From: Deltaproteobacteria bacterium | GTDB taxonomy: Bacteria > Desulfobacterota > GWC2-55-46 | DNA length: 18,580 bases | NCBI GenBank assembly: GCA_016219075.1 | Contig: JACRCJ010000184.1 | Location: 1-18,580, forward strand | Direction: 5' to 3' | Part shown: positions 1 through 7,999 of the stretch, in pieces | How the letters are laid out: every line of letters starts with the position of its first letter | How positions within the stretch are numbered: the stretch's first letter is position 1 | Position numbers and translations under genes: made by a program | Notes under the pieces: generated by a model | Told to the model about the DNA's origin: nothing | The model's database searches: none | The model's input: only the letters and a program-made list of their open reading frames with translations

Positions 1-1569
1 AGGAAAAAAGTCATCATCCTCGGAAGCGGCCCCAATAGAATTGGCCAGGGCATAGAGTTCGACTACTGCTGCGTGCACGCGAGCTACGCTCTCCGTGAAG
101 CAGGGTTTGAGTCCATCATGGTCAACTGCAACCCCGAAACCGTCTCTACCGACTACGACACATCCGACAGGCTCTACTTCGAGCCCCTGACCTTCGAGGA
201 TGTCATGGCCATAGTCGAGAAGGAAAAACCCGTAGGAGTAATAGTACAACTCGGCGGGCAGACCCCCCTGAAGCTCTCGGTTCCTCTTGAGAAGGCGGGA
301 GTGAAGGTCCTCGGCACATCATCGGACTCTATTGACATAGCCGAGGACAGGGAGAGGTTCGACCAGTTCCTCGATAAGCTAAAGCTCCAGAAACCAAAAA
401 GCGGCATAGCCAAATCTATTGACGAGGCGATACGGATAGCCGGGGGAGTCGGCTACCCGGTGATGGTCAGGCCGTCGTATGTACTTGGCGGCAGGGCCAT
501 GGAGATAGTCTACGACGAGATGAGCCTCATAGACTACATGACAAGGGCCGTAGAGGCATCCCCTGACCACCCTGTCCTCATAGACTCGTTCCTCCAGAAC
601 GCGATCGAGGTCGATGTCGACTGCATAAGCGACGGCGAGACCGTCATCATAGGCGGGATAATGGAGCACATAGAGGAGGCCGGGGTCCACTCAGGCGATT
701 CGGCCTGCTCAATACCGCCGTACTCGCTCGATCCATTCATCCTCGACGAGATACGCCGTCAGGCCGTCGTCATGGCGAAGGAGCTCAAGGTAGTTGGCCT
801 CATGAACGTCCAGTTCGCCGTAAAGGACTCATCCGTCTACATCCTCGAGGTGAACCCCAGGGCCTCGCGAACGGTCCCGTTCGTCAGCAAGGCCATCGGC
901 CAGCCGCTCGCCAAGCTCGCCACAAAGCTCATGGTAGGGATGTCGTTAAAGGAGCTCGGGTTCACCGAAGAGGTCCGCCCCCCGTATACCTCCGTAAAGG
1001 AAGCAGTCTTCCCGTTCATCAAGTTCCCGGGAGTAGACATCCTCCTGGGCCCGGAGATGAAGTCCACGGGCGAGGTCATGGGCATATGGAAAGACTTCGG
1101 AGGCGCGTTCGCCAAATCGCAGATCGCCGCCGGGAACAAATTGCCGGCAAAGGGGACGGCCTTCATAAGCGTAAGGGACTCTGACAAGGAAGATATCGAG
1201 AGTGTAGCCAGGGAGCTATATTCGATGGGCTTCAAGATAATCGCCACTGGCGGCACGGCCCGGTTCCTCAAGAACAGGGGGGTAGAGGTGGAGCCGGTCT
1301 ACAAGGTCACGGAGGGAAGGCCCAACATAGTGGACAGGATAAAGAGCAGGGGCGTGGACATGGTGATAAACACCTCTTTCGGCGCCCAGAGCGTCGCCGA
1401 CTCGTACACCCTCAGGAGGTCGTCTCTGGACTTCGGGCTCCCGTACTTCACCACGGTAGCGGCGGCAAAGGCCGCGGCCCATGGCATAAAGGCGCTCTTA
1501 AGGGGCGGGCTTGACGTAAGGACGCTTCAGGAGTACCACGAGGACCTGAGGACCGCTCAAAAGGCGTGA
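1..1569 (+). CDS. carB: Carbamoyl-phosphate synthase large subunit, C-terminal half (5' truncated by window edge)
   Basis: The reading frame is open from base 1, so the gene starts outside the window; about 522 residues are present of a protein usually near 1,070. CarB makes carbamoyl phosphate from bicarbonate, ATP and ammonia delivered by CarA, feeding arginine and pyrimidine synthesis in the cytosol. The visible part begins at the second synthetase repeat, with GPNRIGQGIEFDY and CNPETVSTDYDTSDRLYFEP. An ATP-grasp domain follows (VRPSYVLGGRAMEIVYDE, GGIMEHIEEAGVHSGDSACS, EVNPRASRTVPFVSKA). The last ~130 residues are an MGS-like allosteric domain (ATGGTARFL, EGRPNIVDRIKSR, LRRSSLDFGLPYFTT). 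No damage is visible. The gene is followed by a dispersed repeat rather than a close neighbour, so it probably ends a transcription unit that began upstream. Confidence 0.97.
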   Translation, partial: RKKVIILGSGPNRIGQGIEFDYCCVHASYALREAGFESIMVNCNPETVSTDYDTSDRLYFEPLTFEDVMAIVEKEKPVGVIVQLGGQTPLKLSVPLEKAGVKVLGTSSDSIDIAEDRERFDQFLDKLKLQKPKSGIAKSIDEAIRIAGGVGYPVMVRPSYVLGGRAMEIVYDEMSLIDYMTRAVEASPDHPVLIDSFLQNAIEVDVDCISDGETVIIGGIMEHIEEAGVHSGDSACSIPPYSLDPFILDEIRRQAVVMAKELKVVGLMNVQFAVKDSSVYILEVNPRASRTVPFVSKAIGQPLAKLATKLMVGMSLKELGFTEEVRPPYTSVKEAVFPFIKFPGVDILLGPEMKSTGEVMGIWKDFGGAFAKSQIAAGNKLPAKGTAFISVRDSDKEDIESVARELYSMGFKIIATGGTARFLKNRGVEVEPVYKVTEGRPNIVDRIKSRGVDMVINTSFGAQSVADSYTLRRSSLDFGLPYFTTVAAAKAAAHGIKALLRGGLDVRTLQEYHEDLRTAQKA

Positions 1570-1637
1570 TTCGCGACTGCCTCCACAGGGCTTTACAGAG
1601 GTCCTGCCCCGTGAAACCGCGCTTACATACATGTAGA

Positions 1638-1895
1638 TGAACCTCCCCGGAGCAATTCTTCGGGGTATCTGAAAACAACCCTTCTCATCGTGAAGAAGGT
1701 CTTTTGTATTGTTTTTAACAAAACACCAGGGGCATTGCGCAGTGAATAAAGGAGAGCGAGTGAGCAAGCCTCTGTATTTATTGCGCGCGAGCTTGCAAGC
1801 GACGAGCAATAGCCCCGAGGCGCGCGCCAGCGCGCAAAAAGGCCTTTTGTAAAGCGCGGGAAGCTACCGGGTATTAGACCCTAAGAGAGAATAAA
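1638..1895 (+). repeat. Dispersed structured repeat, copy 1
   Basis: This is one of three co-oriented copies (others 11386-11640 and 13512-13762) that align over their whole length. Order of parts: a stem-loop at 1645-1665 (8-bp stem) followed by GGGGTATCTGAAAACA; a variable hairpin (CCTTCT/AGAAGG near 1680-1699); a conserved T-rich block containing TTGTTTTTAACAAAACACC; GGGGCATTGC matched later by GCAATAGCCCC as an imperfect inverted repeat; a GAGC-rich middle; GCGCGC-gcca-GCGCGC; the palindrome AAAAGGCCTTTT (1837-1848); and a closing hairpin GGGT-attag-ACCC (1869-1881). The element encodes no conserved peptide. It could be a non-autonomous mobile repeat, a structured RNA element, or both. 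Confidence 0.85.
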
Positions 1896-1923
1896 AGCCT
1901 TGCAAACCAAGGTGTTACCCGAA

Positions 1924-1965
1924 GGGAGCCGGTAAAGCAAAATTGCTTTACTAACTCCCTTTTTT
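1924..1965 (+). terminator. Intrinsic terminator in the kup leader
   Basis: GGGAG (1924-1928) pairs with CTCCC (1955-1959). Inside it, GTAAAGCAA (1932-1940) pairs with TTGCTTTAC (1943-1951). Six T residues follow directly (1960-1965). This is a textbook rho-independent terminator on the + strand. It could simply end the carB-side transcript. Because it stops only 18 bases short of the kup ATG with no room for a promoter between, an attenuator role in kup control is also possible. I do not recognise an aptamer in front of it. Confidence 0.85.
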
Positions 1966-1983
1966 GTTCTAATATCAAAAGCT

Positions 1984-3777
1984 ATGCGTAAGATCATTAA
2001 ATCTCTCGGTATAGTCTTTGGTGACATCGGCACAAGTCCCATCTACACACTGACCGTCATCTTCCTCTTTATCAAACCCACCGTGGAAAATGTAACCGGC
2101 GTACTCTCGCTCATCGTCTGGACGCTTATGACGCTCGTGACCGTGGAGTACGCGTGGCTCGCCACGAGCCTCAGTAAAAAAGGCGAGGGCGGCACGATAG
2201 TCTTAAGGGAGATCCTCGCGCCGTATCTTAAAAGCGGCAGACAGGCGGCTTTCGTTACGCTACTGTCGTTTATCGGCATATCCCTTCTTGTCGGAGACGG
2301 GGTCATAACCCCGGCCATAAGTATCCTGAGCGCCGTAGAGGGTTCGGTCCTCATACCCGGTCTTGAAGACCTGAGCCGCGAGAAGATTATCTTCATCTCG
2401 GCCACCATCGCGATAGTCCTTTTCGTCATCCAGAGAAGGGGCACCGAGAAGGTCGCCTTCGCCTTCGGCCCTATAATGCTCCTGTGGTTTGCCGCCCTTG
2501 CGGTCTCCGGCGTAGCGTCCGTCTGGCAGGTCCCTTCCGTGCTCTGGGGCCTTAATCCCTACTACGGCGTCAAGTTCATGGCCACCCACGGCTTAGCAGG
2601 TTTTTTCATACTCTCCGAGGTCATACTCTGCGCCACCGGGGGCGAGGCCCTGTACGCGGACATGGGGCATCTGGGGAGGATGCCGATAGTAAAGGCGTGG
2701 TACTTCGTCTTCGTTGTGCTGGTACTTAATTACCTGGGGCAGGGGGCTTTCCTCGTAAGCCACCCGGAGGCCCACAATGTCCTTTTTGAGATGATATTCT
2801 CTCAGGCGAGCTATCTCTATGTGCCTTTTCTGCTCCTGAGCATCTGCGCCACCATCATCGCCTCGCAGGCGATGATAAGCGGCATGTTCTCGATAGTCTT
2901 TCAGGGGATAAACACCCATGTCATGCCTCTTTTCAAGGTCGACTACACATCCAGGGAGATGCGAGGGCAGATATACATAAGCACGGTAAACTGGTTTCTC
3001 CTCATCTTCGTCATCTTCATAATGTACGTCTTCAAGGAGTCGCACAACCTCGCCGCCGCCTACGGCCTCGCGGTCACGGGGACCATGTCCATCACAGGCG
3101 TGATGATGACATGGATATTCATGATGAGAAGGCAGTTTTTCAGGGTTTTTCTCGCCGGGGCCATAACAGTCATTGACATATTCTTTCTCTTCTCCAACAT
3201 GTTCAAGATCCCGCACGGCGGCTACTGGTCCATAATCATAGCGCTCATCCCGTTCTGCATGATACTCATATACACCAGCGGCCAGAGAAGGCTCTACAAG
3301 GCGCTTAAACCGCTTAACCTCGAAGCGTTCCTCATAAGCTACGAGCAAATTTACAACAGCCTTCCGAAGATCCGCGGAACGGCCCTCTTCTTCGCCAAGG
3401 ACGCCGCGGAGATAGCCCCGTACATCGTCCACACCATGTTCAAGAACAACATCATATACGAGGACAATGTCATCGTCTCGATAGTAAGGACCGATGAACC
3501 CTTCGGGGTGCAGTACTACTTCAAGGAGCCTCTGGGGTCGGGCCTGAGGGTCTTTGAGCTCAAGGCCGGGTACATGGAAGTGGTGGATGTGGAGGAGATA
3601 CTCAAGGACGCGGGCATCAACGAGAAGACGATATTCTACGGCCTTGAGGAGATCACCACCAGCAACATCATCTGGAAGATATTCTCGGTCATAAAGAAAC
3701 TGACCCCGACCTTTCTCATCTTCTACAAGCTGCCGACGAACAAGCTCCACGGCGTGATAACCAGGGTAGAGATGTAG
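1984..3777 (+). CDS. kup: KUP-family potassium uptake protein
   Basis: A 597-residue inner-membrane protein of the KUP/HAK/KT family, which imports K+ probably together with protons. The N-terminus carries the family signature (SLGIVFGDIGTSPIYTL, about residues 7-23). GEGGTIVLREIL, GDGVITPAISILSAVEG and GGEALYADMGHLGRMPI follow at the expected places. About a dozen hydrophobic segments occupy residues 1-450, followed by a ~150-residue cytosolic C-terminal region ending LHGVITRVEM, like other Kup proteins. Length is typical. The ATG sits at the conserved start, although no strong Shine-Dalgarno is visible before it. An intrinsic terminator lies just upstream, which suggests readthrough-dependent expression. 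recG follows after 51 bases, so the two may be co-transcribed although functionally unrelated. Confidence 0.96.
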   Translation: MRKIIKSLGIVFGDIGTSPIYTLTVIFLFIKPTVENVTGVLSLIVWTLMTLVTVEYAWLATSLSKKGEGGTIVLREILAPYLKSGRQAAFVTLLSFIGISLLVGDGVITPAISILSAVEGSVLIPGLEDLSREKIIFISATIAIVLFVIQRRGTEKVAFAFGPIMLLWFAALAVSGVASVWQVPSVLWGLNPYYGVKFMATHGLAGFFILSEVILCATGGEALYADMGHLGRMPIVKAWYFVFVVLVLNYLGQGAFLVSHPEAHNVLFEMIFSQASYLYVPFLLLSICATIIASQAMISGMFSIVFQGINTHVMPLFKVDYTSREMRGQIYISTVNWFLLIFVIFIMYVFKESHNLAAAYGLAVTGTMSITGVMMTWIFMMRRQFFRVFLAGAITVIDIFFLFSNMFKIPHGGYWSIIIALIPFCMILIYTSGQRRLYKALKPLNLEAFLISYEQIYNSLPKIRGTALFFAKDAAEIAPYIVHTMFKNNIIYEDNVIVSIVRTDEPFGVQYYFKEPLGSGLRVFELKAGYMEVVDVEEILKDAGINEKTIFYGLEEITTSNIIWKIFSVIKKLTPTFLIFYKLPTNKLHGVITRVEM

Positions 3778-3828
3778 GGAGCTACAGGCTTTAAAACCGC
3801 AAGCACAAACCACTCAACGGTAGCCAGA

Positions 3829-6282
3829 ATGCCGGAGACTCTGAAAAACAATGCCGGTGACGCTCCCGAGCGCCGCCTCGATGAGATACTCTCCTCGATA
3901 CTCAAACCGCTCCTTTTCGCCTCGAAAGACGACTACCGCCACTTGAACTCCGTCAAGGGTGTTGAAACCCTTGTAACGGCCCTCTCAGCGGACGCGCTCG
4001 CCATGGGGCCCGCCGAGCCGTTAAGGTCAGTCTTTGCCGGGCTCAATGGACTTTTCCACGGGTTCGACTCCCTGGACGCCGAGGAAAAGAAGGCGCGCCT
4101 GCGTGACGGGATAACGCTGGCAAGGTCCGCTCACACATCTGAAAAACCACCTGAGGTCTCTGCCGGAGAGGCCGCCTTCATGCTCTCCAAACTCTCTACC
4201 CCGCTTGAGTTCGTAAAAGGAGTCGGGCCCAAGCTTGCAGAGAGGCTTGCGAAAAAGGGGCTCACCACGGTCGAGGAGATGCTCTACTTCCTTCCCATAA
4301 GGTACGAGGACAGGCGGAACATAAAAAAGATCAAAGAGCTTACGCCGGGCGTTGCCGTGACAACGGCCGGAGAGGTCGTAGCCCAGGGCGAGACCCGGTA
4401 CGGCAGGCGAAAGGTCTACGAGATGGCCGTAACCGACGGGTCCGGGATACTCAAGGTCAAGTGGTTCAACTACAAGCTCTCGTACATGTCGGGTAGGTAC
4501 AAACCGGGCGCTCGCCTGTTGGTCTTCGGGACGGTATCGAACTACGGCCACCAGAAGGAGATGATACACCCGGATATCGAGGTCATAGACCCTTTGGAGA
4601 CCGACCCAACGGATAAGGGGATAGTCCCGGTCTACTCCCAGGTCGAGAACTTCCATCAGAAGACCGTCCGTAAGATAGTAAGGGGGGTCGTGGAGGGGTA
4701 CTCGGAGTTTGCCGTCGGGGGCCTTCCGGGTGCGGTTACGGAAAGTTGCGGCCTGTACACCCTCAAAGAGGCGTTCACTGAGGCGCACATGCCGTCCGGG
4801 GGAGTTCCGGAGCTTGCCAAAAAGAGTCTCGTATTCGATGAGCTCTTCCTCCTTGAGTTAGGGCTTGCGCTGAAGAGAAGGGAGCTTAAGAAAGAGCACG
4901 GCATAAGCTTCAGCTCTCCCGCTGGCAGGTTTACGGGCCTCGAGGAGAAGTTAAAGAGTCTCCTGCCCTTCAAACTCACCGGAGCTCAGGAGAAGGCGCT
5001 CGCCGAGATAAAAAAGGACATGGACAGCCCGCACCCAATGAACAGGCTCATCCAGGGCGATGTCGGCTCCGGTAAGACCATAGTGAGCCTCATAGCGGCC
5101 CTGAAGGCCGTAGAGGCGGGGTACCAGGCCGCCATCATGGCACCGACCGAGATACTCTCGGAGCAGCACTACCTCACGACCCACAGGTACGCGGATTCAC
5201 TCGGAGTAAAGACGCTACTTCTTACCGGGAAGATGCCGAGGGCAGAGAGAAAGGCCGCCCTTGCCCTGATAAAGGACGGCGGAGCGGACCTCGTCATAGG
5301 CACCCACGCCCTCATACAGAAGGATGTCGATTTCAACAGACTCGGGCTTGCCGTCATAGACGAGCAGCACCGCTTCGGGGTCGTACAGAGGGGCGCGTTG
5401 AAGAAAAAGTCCTTCGGCTCCGATAGAGACATCTCCCCGGACATACTCATCATGACGGCCACCCCGATACCGAGGACGCTTTCGATGACCGTCTTCGGAG
5501 ACCTCGATGTCTCGATAATAGACGAACTGCCGCCGGGCAGAAAACCCGTTTGCACGAAGATACTGAGAGAGGCCGAGAGGGAAAAGGCCTACGAGACCGT
5601 CAGAAAAGAGGTCGCCGCAGGGAGCCAGTGCTACATAGTATACCCGCTCGTCGAGGAGTCCGAGGAACTGAGCCTCAAGGACGCCACGCGCATGCAAGTC
5701 CACCTCGCTAAAGACATCTTCCCGGAGTTTACGGTCGGCCTTCTTCACGGCAGGATGAAGTCCGCCGGGAAAGAAGCCGTGATGAGGGACTTCAAGGAAA
5801 GAAGGGTCGACATACTCGTCTCAACGACCGTCATAGAGGTCGGGGTCGATGTCCCCAACGCAACCGTCATGCTCGTTGAACACGCCGAGAGGTTCGGCCT
5901 CGCTCAGCTCCATCAGCTCAGGGGCAGGGTGGGCAGGGGCGAGAAAAGGTCTTTTTGCCTCCTCCTTGCGGCGTGGACAAGGAACGAGGACACCTACAGG
6001 AGGCTTAAGGTCATGGAGGCTACAGAGGACGGGTTCAGAATAGCCGAAGAGGACCTCAATATCAGGGGGCCGGGGGATTTCCTGGGGACCCGTCAGGCTG
6101 GCCTGCCTGACTTCAGGACCTCCGGGGCCCTTAACGACCTCTCGATGTTAAAGAGGGCACGGGAGGAGGCGTTTAAGTTCCTGGAGGCAGACCCTCTGTT
6201 AAAAGGGCCGGAGGCCGGAAGGATAAAGCTCGTCTTGAAGGCCCGCTGGGCCGGGAGACTTGAACTCGCCGAGATAGGTTAG
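3829..6282 (+). CDS. recG: ATP-dependent DNA helicase RecG with N-terminal extension
   Basis: An 817-residue superfamily 2 DNA translocase that remodels stalled replication forks and branch-migrates Holliday junctions. Residues ~125 onward match standard RecG: wedge start with FVKGVGPKLAERLAKKGL, an OB-fold region, Walker A GDVGSGKT (410-417), DEQH box (511-514) in VIDEQHRFGVVQRG, TATPIPRTLSMTVFGD, STTVIEVGVDVPNAT, QLRGRVGRG, and the late IRGPGDFLGTRQAGLPDF motif. The first ~120 residues are extra relative to the ~690-residue E. coli protein; longer RecGs of this type occur in many other phyla. The frame has no stop between kup and this ATG, so a slightly earlier non-ATG start cannot be excluded; the Shine-Dalgarno is weak either way. 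Confidence 0.97.
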   Translation: MPETLKNNAGDAPERRLDEILSSILKPLLFASKDDYRHLNSVKGVETLVTALSADALAMGPAEPLRSVFAGLNGLFHGFDSLDAEEKKARLRDGITLARSAHTSEKPPEVSAGEAAFMLSKLSTPLEFVKGVGPKLAERLAKKGLTTVEEMLYFLPIRYEDRRNIKKIKELTPGVAVTTAGEVVAQGETRYGRRKVYEMAVTDGSGILKVKWFNYKLSYMSGRYKPGARLLVFGTVSNYGHQKEMIHPDIEVIDPLETDPTDKGIVPVYSQVENFHQKTVRKIVRGVVEGYSEFAVGGLPGAVTESCGLYTLKEAFTEAHMPSGGVPELAKKSLVFDELFLLELGLALKRRELKKEHGISFSSPAGRFTGLEEKLKSLLPFKLTGAQEKALAEIKKDMDSPHPMNRLIQGDVGSGKTIVSLIAALKAVEAGYQAAIMAPTEILSEQHYLTTHRYADSLGVKTLLLTGKMPRAERKAALALIKDGGADLVIGTHALIQKDVDFNRLGLAVIDEQHRFGVVQRGALKKKSFGSDRDISPDILIMTATPIPRTLSMTVFGDLDVSIIDELPPGRKPVCTKILREAEREKAYETVRKEVAAGSQCYIVYPLVEESEELSLKDATRMQVHLAKDIFPEFTVGLLHGRMKSAGKEAVMRDFKERRVDILVSTTVIEVGVDVPNATVMLVEHAERFGLAQLHQLRGRVGRGEKRSFCLLLAAWTRNEDTYRRLKVMEATEDGFRIAEEDLNIRGPGDFLGTRQAGLPDFRTSGALNDLSMLKRAREEAFKFLEADPLLKGPEAGRIKLVLKARWAGRLELAEIG

Positions 6283-6600
6283 AACCCCGTAACGAAGAGC
6301 GGGTAGCCATGTTTCCGCAGAGATAAAATACACCGTTAAGTAGCTGATAATACTATCCAAACGCCGTTTTTAAGCCCTGCCTCCAGCCCAACGGCAGGCA
6401 GGGCCGGTCAAACGGCTCCGCTTTGCGCTTTTACCATTGACAAGGTATCCCTTCAATAGTAAATTAATAGACCGCCCCGCCCAAAGCAGGGGTATTCGAA
6501 GGAAATATCGTTAGTCAGCCTACGCGGCAAGCCGCGCTTAATTAAACCCCGACAGGGGATTAAATTCCTATCGTACATTATTACAGCAAGGGAGCATGCA
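6283..6600. other. recG-DUF1015 gene intergenic region with hairpins
   Basis: This 318-base gap shows several inverted repeats and no credible gene. A short CCCG/CGGG hairpin (6286-6303) lies right after recG. GCCCTGCCT/AGGCAGGGC (6374-6404) forms a 9-bp stem without a following T-run. A promoter candidate lies at 6437-6465. CCCC-containing sequence near 6472-6477 can pair with AGGGG (6488-6492), followed by TATTCGA, resembling the hairpin module of the dispersed repeats. CGCGGC-aa-GCCGCG (6523-6536) and CCCC-gaca-GGGG (6547-6558) follow. The last ~130 bases would form a structured leader of the next gene. The arrangement is seen; any function is inference. Confidence 0.6.
6437..6465 (+). promoter_or_regulatory. 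Candidate sigma-70 promoter for the DUF1015-trmN6 unit
   Basis: A perfect -35 box TTGACA (6437-6442) is followed after 17 bases by TAAATT (6460-6465, four of six consensus bases). It points toward the DUF1015 gene and would give a leader of roughly 130 bases. The poor -10 box limits confidence. Confidence 0.4.
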
Positions 6601-7959
6601 ATGGCAGAGATAATACCGTTTCGCGGAGTCCTTTATAACGCCGCAAAAGTCGGAGACATGAGTAAAGTCATGGCCCCGCCTTATGACGTCATTTCGCCTA
6701 AAAAACAGGACGACCTCTACTCCAGACACCCCAATAACATCGTCAGGCTCGACCTCGGCAAAACAGACCCCGGCGACACCGGCACCAACGACAGGTACAC
6801 GAGGGCCGCCGCTACGATGCAGAAGTGGCTCTCCGAGGGTATACTTACGAGGGACGAGAACCCGGCCCTGTATTTTTACACCCAGTCCTACGCGCTCAAG
6901 GACGGCACGAAGCAGACAAGGAAGGGCTTCATATCGCTTGCCAAACTCGTGGACTTCGGCAAGGGCGTCCACCCGCACGAAAAGACACTCTCGGGGCCCA
7001 AGGCCGACAGGTTGAAGCTCATGCAGGCCTCTGACGCCAACTTCAGCTGCATATTCTCGCTCTACTCCGAACCGGACCTCGGCATCAACTCTATCTTTGA
7101 CCGCGCCGCCAAAAACCTCACTCCGACAATCGATGTCAGGGACGACGACGGCATAGAGAACACCCTCTGGAGGATCGACGACCCCGCAGTGATCCGGGCC
7201 GTGACCGCTGCGATGAAGGACAAGACCTTATTTATAGCCGACGGCCACCACAGGTACGAAACGGCGCTTAACTACAGGAACATGATGAGGGAGAAGGCCG
7301 GCAACTACACCGGCGACGAGCCCTACGACTATGTGATGATGTACCTGTCGAACATGGACGACGAGGGCATGACGATATGGCCGACGCACAGGGTGGTGCA
7401 CAGCCTCAAGGAATTTAACGCCGAGCCGTTCCTCGCCGAGTGCGCCAAATACTTCGCCGTCTCGGAGTTCGCCTATGTTCCGTCGACCGAGGCCAGGAAA
7501 AGAGAAGAGTTCCTTAAAAAGCTTGAAGCCTCCGATAAGACCGCCTTCGGCCTCCATATCCGCCGCAGGGACACCTACTATGTCCTTACCATAAAATCCG
7601 CCGATACCATGAACAGAGTATTCGGCTCGACGATCCCCGATGTATTCAAGGACCTCGATGTAACCGTGCTCCACTCGCTCATATTCGCCAAAATACTGGG
7701 GATGACGCAGGAGGCGCAGGAGGCGCAGCAGAACCTCATCTACATAAAGAGCTCGGCAGAGGCGTTGAACGCGATGAAGGACGACAACAACCAGCTCGTC
7801 TTCCTCCTGAACCCGACTAAGATAGAGCAGGTAAAGGCCGTGGCCGAAGCCGGGTTCGTCATGCCGCAGAAGTCCACATACTTCTACCCGAAGCTTTTAA
7901 CGGGGCTCACAATAAACCTCCTCGGGGGCAAGAACCCGGTGGCCTCGCCAGCCCGCTGA
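6601..7959 (+). CDS. DUF1015 family protein
   Basis: A 452-residue cytosolic protein of the DUF1015 family, whose biochemical role I cannot state. Family features are clear: the start PFRGVLYNAAKVGDMSKVMAPPYDVIS, the NIVRLDLGK segment, VHPHEKTLSGPKADRLKLM, and LFIADGHHRYETALNYRN (DGHHR at residues 214-218), with a late LNPT.IEQ region and MPQKSTYFYPK near the end. DGHHR is reminiscent of the conserved strand-loop motif of ParB/sulfiredoxin-fold proteins, but that link is inference. Length is normal for the family. The ATG has a usable Shine-Dalgarno (AAGGGAG) about eight bases upstream. It follows a long, hairpin-rich leader and is followed after 40 bases by a tRNA methyltransferase-like gene, so the pair is probably one transcription unit. 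Confidence 0.9.
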   Translation: MAEIIPFRGVLYNAAKVGDMSKVMAPPYDVISPKKQDDLYSRHPNNIVRLDLGKTDPGDTGTNDRYTRAAATMQKWLSEGILTRDENPALYFYTQSYALKDGTKQTRKGFISLAKLVDFGKGVHPHEKTLSGPKADRLKLMQASDANFSCIFSLYSEPDLGINSIFDRAAKNLTPTIDVRDDDGIENTLWRIDDPAVIRAVTAAMKDKTLFIADGHHRYETALNYRNMMREKAGNYTGDEPYDYVMMYLSNMDDEGMTIWPTHRVVHSLKEFNAEPFLAECAKYFAVSEFAYVPSTEARKREEFLKKLEASDKTAFGLHIRRRDTYYVLTIKSADTMNRVFGSTIPDVFKDLDVTVLHSLIFAKILGMTQEAQEAQQNLIYIKSSAEALNAMKDDNNQLVFLLNPTKIEQVKAVAEAGFVMPQKSTYFYPKLLTGLTINLLGGKNPVASPAR

Positions 7960-7999
7960 GCGCTGAGTACGGCGGCTTTATAGACTCGGATAGCTTAAA

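Larger units (their letters stand above)
1570..1983. other. carB-kup intergenic region (repeat copy 1 plus terminator)
   Basis: This 414-base gap has no credible coding frame. It holds about 68 unremarkable bases after carB, then dispersed repeat copy 1 (1638-1895), about 28 unique bases including a small hairpin (CCTTG-caaac-CAAGG, 1898-1912), and a terminator (1924-1965). The terminator ends 18 bases before the kup start. I see no good sigma-70 promoter between the repeat and kup, so kup transcription must start in or upstream of the repeat, or from a promoter type I cannot recognise. Confidence 0.7.

Noticed and set aside
1896..1965. Possible c-di-GMP-I or c-di-AMP riboswitch before kup (GCAAACC and GTAAAGC segments look vaguely familiar)
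   Set aside because: The GACGCAAAGCC-type core of GEMM-I and the long ydaO architecture are absent; only a terminator and a small hairpin are supported.
2593..3813. 406-codon minus-strand frame opposite kup
   Set aside because: It is an antisense shadow of a clearly recognised gene; the product is low-complexity in charge pattern and shows no domain.
6374..6404. Intrinsic terminator after recG
   Set aside because: The 9-bp GC-rich stem is good but there is no T-run after it and the loop is 13 bases, so I describe it only as an inverted repeat.
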